NCBI GenBank assembly: GCA_037179385.1
Contig: CM074187.1
Location: forward strand, 12,401,450 to 12,465,449
From: Holothuria scabra
Taxonomy: Eukaryota > Echinodermata > Holothuroidea > Aspidochirotida > Holothuriidae
Direction: 5' to 3'
Length of the DNA stretch: 64,000 nt
In this document: piece after piece, positions 62,501-64,000 of the stretch
How the letters are laid out: each line of letters begins with the position of its first letter
Position numbering within the stretch: position 1 is the first letter of the stretch
The notes under the pieces: generated by a model
Database searches by the model: none
What the model was told of the DNA's origin: nothing
Seen by the model: the letters and a program-made list of their open reading frames with translations, nothing else
Program-made: the position numbers and the translations under genes

Positions 62501-63514
62501 GTTAAAGATCCTTGGTTTTGATGTGAGGGGTGGAGGAGAACTTGATCAACCAAAGGTGGAGATCAGATTTGGGGTTTGAGAGGAGGGTCAATGTGCAATG
62601 TGTTCATATAACATGTTGATCTACCGAGCTCACTCAAATGGGAACACGGCTCTGGATCAAGTTATTCCACATTGTTTGATGCAACAAAACCTGATCCACC
62701 GTGCTCACTCAAATGGAAACACGGCTATGGTTTCATTGTGTTCACACTATGTGAAAAGCAATTTACACATGCTTGACTGGCCTGTTACCTAACCCCAAAT
62801 GTTACATAACTGTTTGTGTACTTCAATATATCACCAGCTACTGTTAAGCAATTAATCAGATGGGAAACTGACTATATAAAGTGTGCTTTAAGTAAGCTTC
62901 ATTTCCTCCATGAAGTGATAAGAGTTTGTCAAGAAGAAAGGGAAGATGTTAACAGAAAGATAGAAGAAAAGTTCAATCATGTATTCCACATGTAGTAAAT
63001 TAGTTGTGGAATCTAAAAGACTAGGGATGCATGTATCTGTTATTGTAGGTAAAATAAAGGCTCCCGGAGAGGGGAGGGATTAGTAAACTAGTACCTCATT
63101 ACCTGCGTAATTCTAGTTGAAAATGGAGGGCAAATCCTGGCAGTAATCATCCTCAGTCAATCTTATACAAATCTAACACAGGTTCTTTTCAGAGCAAAAT
63201 TACAACTCATGCCCTAAACTTATATCACATTGATAAAACACAGATTCACAGTTTGGGTGATAGCAGAAGTGCAATCTAGTACTAACCTTTACTTTACAAG
63301 TATCAGTATGGCATTTGGACATGTGATGGATATAAACAATCCCAATCATTTTTAAAATTACAGGAATTCATTCACCTACTATCAAATTCATTTTCATGAA
63401 TTCATTCAGTATAAAGTTATCAGGGCATATTTTTCAACTTACCAACTTTGACTTTACAAACGTGTGCCTTGAGGACAAAACAATTATTTGTGTTCCACTT
63501 GCCACTGGAGTCTT
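11316..63514 (-). CDS. Multi-CTLD mannose-receptor-like type I membrane protein (35 exons in window, 5' end missing)
   Basis: A spliced reconstruction of 35 exons gives a continuous frame of about 1798 residues plus stop. Every intron is GT-AG; phases are 22 of phase 1, 8 of phase 0 and 4 of phase 2, and all join compatibly. Domains (residues counted from the first full codon in the window): CTLD A end 1-23, CTLD B ~24-156, Methyltransf_FA-like 157-301, linker 302-313, CTLD C 314-447, PAN/apple 448-527, CTLDs D ~528-662, E ~663-815, F ~826-960, G ~975-1109, linker 1110-1125, H ~1126-1245, I ~1265-1410, J ~1411-1547, K ~1548-1690, stalk 1691-1723, membrane helix ~1728-1752, tail to 1798. CTLDs are recognised by WIG, W-(S/V)-DG, NW, EPN, WND and conserved Cys. 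By analogy to the mannose receptor family it should bind glycans outside the cell and be internalised. Signal peptide and start lie beyond 64000. No family database was searched; exon limits are inferred from sequence alone. Confidence 0.9.
12013..12111 (-). CDS. Receptor exon 34: Pro/Ser/Thr-rich stalk
   Basis: A 99-base symmetric exon encoding [20 protein letters not shown] and [12 protein letters not shown]. The composition suits an O-glycosylated spacer lifting the lectin domains off the membrane. Acceptor ctttag, donor gtaggttg, phase 1 both sides. Confidence 0.85.
12575..12800 (+). repeat. U2-headed repeat unit in the last-but-one intron region
   Basis: Starts with a U2-like head (gggtcttttggctaggatca, then tatctgttctttt) and continues with agaatggagcc, caataatgtaaatgg, cttcagtgga, gaagcag, gccagagggt and aggacttta of the 7467-8125 family. 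It lies in the intron 12112-13590 in the orientation opposite to the receptor gene. Confidence 0.65.
13258..13500 (-). mobile_element. tRNA-derived SINE, copy 1
   Basis: Read on the minus strand the segment begins with a tRNA-like head (gttcttatccagtgggccat, then ttcccaggtc) followed by a body with gccacaactgg and aaggct, and ends near tccaatacgttgg. The same body occurs at 28273-28512, 37210-37480 and partly at 17100-17150 and 19330-19440. It lies in the intron between exons 33 and 34. Confidence 0.6.
13591..13767 (-). CDS. Receptor exon 33: C-terminal part of CTLD K (last lectin domain)
   Basis: Encodes [36 protein letters not shown] and [16 protein letters not shown] is kept but EPN is EPS. 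Acceptor tttaag, donor gtaagttg, phase 1 at both ends. Confidence 0.9.
14183..14434 (-). CDS. Receptor exon 32: linker and N-terminal two thirds of CTLD K
   Basis: Encodes [54 protein letters not shown] and [12 protein letters not shown]. The core is WLG in place of WIG. As in CTLD J, helices and core share one exon. Acceptor ctgcag, donor gtaagtac, phase 1 both sides. Confidence 0.9.
14435..16028. other. Intron between exons 32 and 31
   Basis: Holds a fragment of the foldback-type family at 14530-14600 (ggtgaaatttgcattgaaat, tctcaagatatgaac) and AT-rich sequence. The other open frames have no recognisable features. Confidence 0.5.
16029..16200 (-). CDS. Receptor exon 31: C-terminal part of CTLD J
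   Basis: Encodes [45 protein letters not shown] and AVCKYTSR. The motifs are EPS and WDD in place of EPN and WND, so calcium-dependent mannose binding is uncertain. Acceptor ccacag, donor gtaagtta in phase 1. Confidence 0.9.
16649..16887 (-). CDS. Receptor exon 30: N-terminal two thirds of CTLD J
   Basis: Encodes [46 protein letters not shown] and [12 protein letters not shown]. Here the helices and the WIG core share one exon, unlike CTLDs B to I. Acceptor tttacag, donor gtaagact in phase 0. Confidence 0.9.
17691..17790 (-). CDS. Receptor exon 29: end of CTLD I (WND)
   Basis: Encodes [20 protein letters not shown], then [16 protein letters not shown] is intact and pairs with EPN of exon 28. 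Acceptor ttcacag, donor gtaagtaa in phase 1. Confidence 0.88.
17791..19811. other. Intron between exons 29 and 28, repeat-rich
   Basis: Contains an 18-base poly-G run at 18285-18302 and a shorter one near 18446, a weak GGAGCGCC-family fragment at 18310-18420, a partial SINE body at 19330-19440 and a reversed copy of the 37490-type repeat at 19440-19795 that stops within about 20 bases of the exon 28 donor. Confidence 0.55.
19440..19795 (-). repeat. Dispersed repeat family 2, reverse copy
   Basis: Minus-strand reading gives ataccaattatatgccca near the start, then ttgatagcagtttatctca, gggatc, aatttgatccc and aaactgc near the end, matching copies at 37490-37830 and 39755-40070. Coding capacity is absent. 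Confidence 0.65.
19812..19963 (-). CDS. Receptor exon 28: middle of CTLD I (EPN)
   Basis: Encodes [40 protein letters not shown] and ESGGE. The acceptor is taken as atgacag because it restores an in-frame Ser after HRQEIQ; a second AG (ttcaag) lies downstream before VYIG but breaks the phase. Donor gtgagtat, phase 0. Confidence 0.87.
20760..21030. repeat. Degenerate CCAGTTGAACTGG-type repeat block
   Basis: Irregular repetition of aacccagttgaactgggtt, ctagttgatctagt and ccaactgg motifs, each partly self-complementary. It resembles the GGGCCCAATTGGGC blocks in style but with A/T in place of G/C. No function can be assigned. Confidence 0.45.
21757..22020 (-). CDS. Receptor exon 27: end of CTLD H (WND), linker, N-terminal half of CTLD I
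   Basis: Encodes [19 protein letters not shown], a Pro/Thr linker, then [36 protein letters not shown] and RQEIQ. One exon therefore spans the boundary between two lectin domains. Acceptor tttcag, donor gtaagtta, phase 1 both sides. Confidence 0.9.
22021..23834. other. Intron between exons 27 and 26
   Basis: Mostly unique-looking AT-rich sequence with a G-run near 22906. I see no exon-like CTLD segment and no recognised repeat. Confidence 0.4.
23835..23929 (-). CDS. Receptor exon 26: ligand-loop part of CTLD H (EPN)
   Basis: Encodes [19 protein letters not shown] and [13 protein letters not shown] is present. Acceptor aatag, donor gtatgtaa in phase 1; the split Ser codon leads to DGLWND in exon 27. 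Confidence 0.87.
24792..24859 (-). CDS. Receptor exon 25: WIG core of CTLD H
   Basis: A 68-base exon encoding [20 protein letters not shown] followed by TYV. Acceptor ctgcag, donor gtaagtac in phase 2, joining to WSDG of exon 26. Confidence 0.87.
25060..25380. repeat. Degenerate GGGCCCAATTGGGC-rich repeat, copy 2
   Basis: Repeated gggccccaa, tgggctt, caattgggccccaactgggc and cccaaatggg motifs, as at 4140-4420. It lies in the intron between exons 25 and 24. Overlapping open frames on both strands are a consequence of the motif. Confidence 0.6.
25778..25953 (-). CDS. Receptor exon 24: N-terminal half of CTLD H
   Basis: Encodes [40 protein letters not shown] and [10 protein letters not shown]. 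Acceptor cctccag, donor gtaagtgc in phase 0. Confidence 0.9.
26752..26873. repeat. ATGC then ACAT tetranucleotide microsatellite
   Basis: About 20 bases of (atgc)n pass into roughly 100 bases of (acat)n with interruptions. Around it, imperfect repeats of tgcatacttacatgggggcaaact recur from 26640 to 27010, so the microsatellite lies within a short degenerate minisatellite. It lies between exons 24 and 23. Confidence 0.9.
27006..27053 (-). CDS. Receptor exon 23: Pro-rich linker
   Basis: A symmetric 48-base exon, phase 1 at both ends, encoding [15 protein letters not shown]. It separates CTLD G from CTLD H. Acceptor cctctag, donor gtaagtat. Skipping it would keep the frame. Confidence 0.8.
27889..28056 (-). 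CDS. Receptor exon 22: C-terminal part of CTLD G (EPN, WND)
   Basis: Encodes [20 protein letters not shown] with NNRG following, [18 protein letters not shown] and [12 protein letters not shown] and WND are intact. Acceptor taccag, donor gtaactca, phase 1 on both sides. Confidence 0.9.
28273..28512 (-). mobile_element. tRNA-derived SINE, copy 2 (best preserved)
   Basis: On the minus strand a tRNA-like head has an A-box-like tggtcaagtggtt (plus 28493-28505) and a B-box-like gtttgagtcc (plus 28451-28460), separated as in a tRNA. The body shares agccacaa, aaaaaggcc and gaaccaatagg with other copies. It lies in the intron between exons 22 and 21. Confidence 0.75.
28690..29260. repeat. Dispersed repeat family 3, two partial tandem copies
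   Basis: Two segments (28690-28880 and 29070-29260) share catcctccttctctgcctga, gggaa, gaacacact and acataacattt. Related sequence lies at 36815-37170, 41200-41340, 42360-42540 and 49440-49740, and inverted at 62720-62940. Ends and class are unclear. Confidence 0.5.
29570..29616 (-). CDS. Receptor exon 21: WIG core of CTLD G
   Basis: A 47-base micro-exon encoding [16 protein letters not shown]. Acceptor aaccag, donor gtaagtta. The phases (2 in, 1 out) fit only this frame. Confidence 0.87.
29900..30039 (-). CDS. Receptor exon 20: helical part of CTLD G
   Basis: Encodes [40 protein letters not shown] and KQRIGTT. Acceptor gtaaag with phase 0 start, donor gtgagttg in phase 2. It begins directly after the second Cys of the fold. 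Confidence 0.87.
30440..31100. repeat. Dispersed repeat family 4, copy with single tandem unit
   Basis: Shares ttagtatcaattaccaaatgc, gctg and cctcctcactgatg with 45600-45870, and inverted with 31840-32080 and 51680-51890. At 30930-31060 it carries one unit resembling the 101-base repeat of 44850-45560 (caacctcaatg, tccag, tctaaat, acaatatatgtggaaatc). Confidence 0.55.
31840..32080. repeat. Dispersed repeat family 4, inverted copy
   Basis: Contains acaagtgcttttcagt, caattgatttccttctttt, gcttatgcttggg and ccgggtatg, shared with 51680-51890. It lies just left of exon 20 and right of nothing else coding. Confidence 0.55.
32200..32414 (-). CDS. Receptor exon 19: end of CTLD F, linker, start of CTLD G
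   Basis: Encodes [32 protein letters not shown], a Pro/Thr linker [16 protein letters not shown], then [14 protein letters not shown] opening CTLD G. CTLD F has WQV in place of WND and EPR in place of EPN, so its calcium site is probably lost. Acceptor tttttag, donor gtaagaat in phase 0. Confidence 0.87.
33917..34065 (-). CDS. Receptor exon 18: middle of CTLD F
   Basis: Encodes [38 protein letters not shown] and [10 protein letters not shown]. Acceptor gcacag, donor gtaaggat. The third residue of the EPN motif is replaced: the split codon with exon 19 makes EPR. Confidence 0.9.
34070..34330. repeat. Fragment of the foldback repeat family
   Basis: Shares gatgtcat, gcttgcttcaagtt, gatttcaatgcaaatttcac and atgctta with the right arm of 58435-58990. 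It fills most of the short intron between exons 18 and 17. Confidence 0.6.
34342..34460 (-). CDS. Receptor exon 17: N-terminal half of CTLD F
   Basis: Encodes [14 protein letters not shown], then [20 protein letters not shown]. Acceptor ctaaag, donor gtgagatt in phase 2; the split Arg codon continues into exon 18. Confidence 0.9.
34690..36260. repeat. 145-bp tandem satellite-like array in intron
   Basis: About ten units. The marker acacatcaac recurs at 35331, 35476, 35621, 35766, 35911 and 36056, exactly 145 bases apart; to the left the spacing drifts (about 143-149) and identity falls. Each unit has aagtttgaaattaatccaag, gatatcgtgtaaacaaggat, ggtttgacccc and aatgacctctgacc. No open frame persists. 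It lies between exons 17 and 16. Confidence 0.9.
36268..36350. repeat. CA-rich microsatellite
   Basis: Runs of acacacacac with cacccacaca and catacaca interruptions, directly following the 145-base array. Confidence 0.85.
36815..37170. repeat. Dispersed repeat family 3, longer copy
   Basis: Shares catcctccttctctgcctga, acacttgatatagtcaca, attaattgacagta, acaaaaagttacataacat and cttttcacgtagtgtgaaca with 28690-29260 and inverted 62720-62940. Confidence 0.55.
37210..37480 (-). mobile_element. tRNA-derived SINE, copy 3
   Basis: Minus strand starts with ggccaagtcagtggttagag and has gttggagtac-like and gagccacaactgg body sequence, as in 28273-28512. It lies in the intron between exons 17 and 16. 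Confidence 0.65.
37490..37830 (+). repeat. Dispersed repeat family 2, copy 2
   Basis: Shares aactgttatcaataccaatt, ctgaaggttgaca, ttgatagcagtttatctca, gggatctaaccct and aaaactg with 39755-40070. It abuts the SINE at 37210-37480. Confidence 0.65.
38306..38416 (-). CDS. Receptor exon 16: end of CTLD E (WND) and start of CTLD F
   Basis: Encodes [18 protein letters not shown], a short linker, and NGCEL that supplies the first Cys of CTLD F. This 111-base exon is phase 0 on both sides (acceptor tgtacag, donor gtgaggaa). Confidence 0.87.
38724..38893 (-). CDS. Receptor exon 15: middle of CTLD E with EPN
   Basis: Encodes [38 protein letters not shown] and [13 protein letters not shown] is present. 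Donor is gtacacat, one of the weaker donors in the gene, but the phase-0 join to exon 16 restores [10 protein letters not shown]. Confidence 0.87.
39755..40070 (+). repeat. Dispersed repeat family 2, copy 3
   Basis: Starts aactgttatcaataccaatt and ends near aaaactgcggtaggcaagac. Conserved landmarks are ttgatagcagtttatctca, catgagtaatttgatccc and gaaccagtggt. It lies in the intron between exons 15 and 14. Confidence 0.65.
40480..40701 (-). CDS. Receptor exon 14: short linker and N-terminal half of CTLD E
   Basis: Encodes the linker [16 protein letters not shown], then [53 protein letters not shown]. Acceptor tttacag, donor gtaagtta, phase 1 at both ends. Confidence 0.9.
40702..42615. other. 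Intron between exons 14 and 13
   Basis: Fragments of family 3 lie at 41200-41340 and 42360-42540. Otherwise AT-rich with no recognised element. Confidence 0.4.
42616..42746 (-). CDS. Receptor exon 13: C-terminal part of CTLD D (EPN, WND)
   Basis: Encodes [26 protein letters not shown] and [11 protein letters not shown] and WND are intact, so Ca2+-dependent sugar binding is predicted. Acceptor atacag, donor gtatgaac in phase 1. Confidence 0.9.
42770..43010. repeat. Degenerate GGTCCCCTGTCTCATTA repeats
   Basis: Short units such as ggtcccctgtctcattagt and tcccatctaattggtccc recur here and again at about 54745-54840. Spacing is irregular, roughly 18-20 bases. Confidence 0.5.
44283..44404 (-). 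CDS. Receptor exon 12: middle of CTLD D
   Basis: Encodes [20 protein letters not shown], then [16 protein letters not shown]. Acceptor cttag, donor gtaagatg. Phase 0 start, phase 2 end. Confidence 0.9.
44850..45560. repeat. 101-bp tandem repeat array in intron
   Basis: The marker atggttacaa recurs at 44910, 45011, 45112, 45213 and 45314, exactly 101 bases apart with almost no changes, then more diverged units begin at 45419 and 45522. Each contains gacatgtggaaatcactgca, gggctaacctcaatg and ggtccagagg. It joins directly to a family 4 copy at 45600-45870 and lies between exons 12 and 11. Confidence 0.9.
45600..45870. repeat. Dispersed repeat family 4, copy next to the 101-bp array
   Basis: Shares gtatcaattatcaaatgcag, cttcctgctcactgatg and tacaggggatcat with 30440-30600 and inverted 31840-32080 and 51680-51890. 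Confidence 0.55.
46005..46200. repeat. Degenerate 16-bp period minisatellite, locus 1
   Basis: Units such as gaaggtttaccgaatc, aaaggttcactgaatg and aaagatttgctagaca follow each other every 16 bases, then decay. The same unit style occurs at 55838-56250 and 60130-60280. Confidence 0.6.
46226..46377 (-). CDS. Receptor exon 11: N-terminal half of CTLD D
   Basis: Encodes [39 protein letters not shown] and PNSEVQ. Acceptor ctacag, donor gtgggtga, starting after a split Pro codon and ending in phase 0. Confidence 0.9.
47556..47795 (-). CDS. Receptor exon 10: PAN/apple domain
   Basis: A single 240-base exon of about 80 residues with [53 protein letters not shown] and a tail ending NDYYERP. The pattern of [15 protein letters not shown] and ECSLS gives the four core cysteines of the PAN_1/apple fold, which binds protein or carbohydrate. 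It sits between CTLD C and CTLD D and is flanked by phase-1 introns on both sides (acceptor tttcag, donor gtaagttc). This is not part of the vertebrate mannose receptor plan. Confidence 0.88.
48850..48960 (-). CDS. Receptor exon 9: C-terminal part of CTLD C (EPN, WND)
   Basis: Encodes [26 protein letters not shown] and YICKKNG. EPN plus WND predicts a Ca2+-dependent, mannose/GlcNAc-type site. Acceptor ttttcag; donor gtactgca is weaker than its neighbours. Phase 1 on both sides. Confidence 0.88.
48961..50856. other. Intron between exons 9 and 8
   Basis: Contains a family 3 segment at 49440-49740 and a SINE-body start near 49350. No coding segment seen. Confidence 0.45.
50857..50973 (-). CDS. 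Receptor exon 8: middle of CTLD C
   Basis: Encodes [27 protein letters not shown] and YLNWAPG. It contains the WIG core and the W-S-D turn. Acceptor atacag and donor gtaggtgc. The split Gly codon leads into EPNN of exon 9. Confidence 0.9.
51680..51890. repeat. Dispersed repeat family 4, inverted copy
   Basis: Contains ggacaagtgctttgaggtt, caattgatttccttatttt, gcttatgcttggg, ttgataccaatcc and gccgggtatga, parallel to 31840-32080. It lies between exons 8 and 7. Confidence 0.55.
52510..52683 (-). CDS. Receptor exon 7: N-terminal half of CTLD C
   Basis: Encodes [20 protein letters not shown], then [20 protein letters not shown] and EELSYIKS. Acceptor ctacag, donor gtgagtca, phase 1 at both ends. 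The Cys spacing C-x9-GNC and W-x-x-A-x-x-x-C is typical of long-form CTLDs. Confidence 0.9.
53047..53082 (-). CDS. Receptor exon 6: Gly/Ser linker
   Basis: A 36-base exon, phase 1 on both sides, encoding [12 protein letters not shown]. It lies between acceptor attaacag and donor gtaagtag and links the Methyltransf_FA-like domain to CTLD C. It is symmetric, so it could be skipped without a frame change. Confidence 0.8.
53665..54099 (-). CDS. Receptor exon 5: Methyltransf_FA-like (farnesoic acid O-methyltransferase-like) domain
   Basis: This 435-base exon encodes the whole inserted domain, about 145 residues. It shows [45 protein letters not shown], a CAQC pair, [22 protein letters not shown] and a final FC. 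The order [17 protein letters not shown], GxIxVG, and YIG resembles the Methyltransf_FA family (PF12248), found alone or with other extracellular domains in invertebrates. Despite the name the family is not shown to be an active methyltransferase, and no SAM motif is seen, so a binding role is more likely. Both flanking introns are phase 1. The family assignment is from memory of the pattern. Confidence 0.82.
54100..55445. other. Intron between exons 5 and 4
   Basis: AT-rich; holds a short block of ggtcccc repeats near 54745-54840. No other structure recognised. Confidence 0.4.
55446..55596 (-). CDS. Receptor exon 4: C-terminal part of CTLD B
   Basis: Encodes [20 protein letters not shown], then GMWDDMIC and PYICEKPK. 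The sugar-selecting motif is GNPN in place of EPN, and WND is WDD, so mannose-type calcium binding is doubtful. Starts phase 0 after cttcag and ends phase 1 before gtatgc. Confidence 0.9.
55838..56250. repeat. Degenerate 16-bp period minisatellite, locus 2
   Basis: From 55838 to 56020 about eleven units follow a 16-base period with consensus near gaaggttcacaagctt; it resumes at 56140-56250 (ttcactatataaatgg, ttcactttatagaagg). It lies between exons 4 and 3. Confidence 0.75.
57895..57983 (-). CDS. Receptor exon 3: middle of CTLD B
   Basis: Encodes [18 protein letters not shown] followed by FVWTDGSS, the WIGL core and W-x-DG turn of a CTLD. Acceptor ctatag; donor gtaagtaa in phase 0. The split codon with exon 2 makes Met. 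Confidence 0.9.
58037..58303. mobile_element. Short TIR element (MITE family 1, copy 2)
   Basis: Starts ggtatagactaatccg and ends attcgtctatacc, an imperfect terminal inverted repeat. The interior matches 1055-1314 (catggatggttgtacactga, gacgatttaaggctgatgga). It ends within about 55 bases of the exon 3 acceptor side, in the intron between exons 3 and 2. Confidence 0.75.
58435..58990. mobile_element. Foldback element with long inverted arms
   Basis: The left arm (ggtttaagcgaaaatt, ggtgaaagttccattcaaat, ctgacatgtagttctcgaga) is the reverse complement of the right arm (tatcttgagaactacacatc, gatttcaatgcaaatttcac, cttaaaccc). Arms are about 110-130 bases with an unrelated centre. Related fragments lie at 14530-14600, 30040-30150 and 34070-34330. 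Confidence 0.65.
59821..59979 (-). CDS. Receptor exon 2: N-terminal half of CTLD B
   Basis: Encodes [14 protein letters not shown], then the first helix with DWNSAETAC and the second region [15 protein letters not shown], a standard CTLD start. Acceptor is acaacag, donor is gtaagatt in phase 1. Another frame of this exon gives a longer uninterrupted stretch (59602-59976) that is not the coding frame. Confidence 0.9.
60812..61060. mobile_element. piggyBac-like non-autonomous element with TTAA target duplication
   Basis: The 249-base element begins CCCTTTACCGTTG and ends CAACGGTAAAGGG, a perfect 13-base inverted repeat, with TTAA on both sides (60808-60811 and 61061-61064). The TTAA duplication and CCC ends are the piggyBac hallmark. 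The interior is clearly GC-richer than its surroundings and holds the palindrome gggtccaaaaggaccc. No transposase is present. It lies in the intron between exons 2 and 1. Confidence 0.85.
62720..62940 (-). repeat. Dispersed repeat family 3, inverted copy
   Basis: Contains tgttcacactatgtgaaaag, acatgcttgactggcctgtt, aatgttacataac and ctgactatataaagtgtgct, the reverse complement of landmarks in 36815-37170. It lies between exons 2 and 1. Confidence 0.55.
63443..63514 (-). CDS. Receptor exon 1 of window: C-terminal end of CTLD A
   Basis: The exon encodes the last CTLD segment, with GKWNTNNC followed by an aromatic-free VCK ending. It starts with two bases of a split codon and ends in phase 1 before gtaagttg. 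Ala from the split codon joins it to GECPAGW of CTLD B. The usual WND calcium motif is WNT here. The rest of CTLD A and all upstream exons are outside the window. Confidence 0.8.
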
Positions 63515-64000
63515 CTACAAAACAACAGAAAGCATTGCATACAGGTGTAAAAAATGTCTAGCTATATCAAAAACATTTTTCCATACGAACTAAGGCAGGT
63601 AAAGATCAAGTGCAATTTATTTTTTTCCTCCTCCCCAAAGGTATCAGAAACTGACTATGAAATTTCCATACATGTCAGCAGACAGTAATGACACAAGAAT
63701 GACATGCCAAGCATGCACTCTTGTGAGGGTTTTGAAAACAAGGCATGGCATATTTTATATTTTGTCAGTCCCTCTTCATTACATCACATTTTTACATAAT
63801 TTATCTTATAAATATTAATGATAAAGGTGTAAAATAGAAATAAAACTGTACAACAGTCAAGTTTTTCAAGGGTTTCAATGGAAATTGTTTTGTTTCCAAT
63901 TTTTAATGCTTTTACATCATATATCCAACTTGGGCATTTGCATTTATCACCAGACCTTTAAAAGCTAGAACAGTTAATCATATTAGATAACACAATAGAG
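63515..64000. other. Intron upstream of the first exon in the window
   Basis: AT-rich sequence following the acceptor of exon 1 of this window. The phase-1 entry of that exon shows that at least one more coding exon lies to the right of 64000. Confidence 0.6.

Overview
The window is eukaryotic, intron-rich and AT-rich animal DNA. Its CTLD/PAN/FA-methyltransferase-type domain mix, dense short transposons, and tandem repeats suggest a marine invertebrate, probably a deuterostome such as an echinoderm. That placement is inferred from style and has not been tested by any search.

One gene dominates. It lies on the minus strand from 63514 down to 11316 and encodes a very large multi-C-type-lectin-domain receptor of the macrophage mannose receptor kind. 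I reconstructed 35 coding exons by hand. All 34 introns have GT-AG ends and compatible phases, giving one open frame of about 1798 residues that ends in a stop. The 5' end lies beyond the right edge, so signal peptide, start codon and any ricin-like or fibronectin II domains are not visible. Domain order (N to C): end of CTLD A; CTLD B; a farnesoic-acid-O-methyltransferase-like (Methyltransf_FA) domain; Gly/Ser linker; CTLD C; PAN/apple domain; CTLDs D, E, F, G; Pro-rich linker; CTLDs H, I, J, K; Pro/Ser/Thr stalk; one transmembrane helix; a cytoplasmic tail of about 45 residues with an FxNxxY-type internalisation motif. CTLDs C, D, E, G, H and I keep both EPN and WND, the Ca2+/mannose-type signature. 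A, B, F, J and K have altered ones. The expected role is endocytic or pattern-recognition binding of glycans at the cell surface.

Layout. Bases 1-11315 hold no gene I can support: this is the 3' flank, with a short TIR element, a cluster of U1/U2 snRNA-derived repeats (7467-8125, more at 9015 and 12575), a dispersed family with a GGAGCGCCACCATC core, and a possible 3' UTR. Bases 11316-63514 are the receptor gene. Its introns carry tRNA-derived SINEs, a TTAA-flanked piggyBac-like MITE, a foldback element, several unnamed dispersed families, a 145-bp satellite array, a 101-bp tandem array, 16-bp period minisatellites and a large microsatellite. Bases 63515-64000 are intron.

The most notable feature is the receptor architecture: the PAN and Methyltransf_FA domains each sit in a single exon flanked by phase-1 introns, the signature of exon-shuffled modules inserted between lectin domains.
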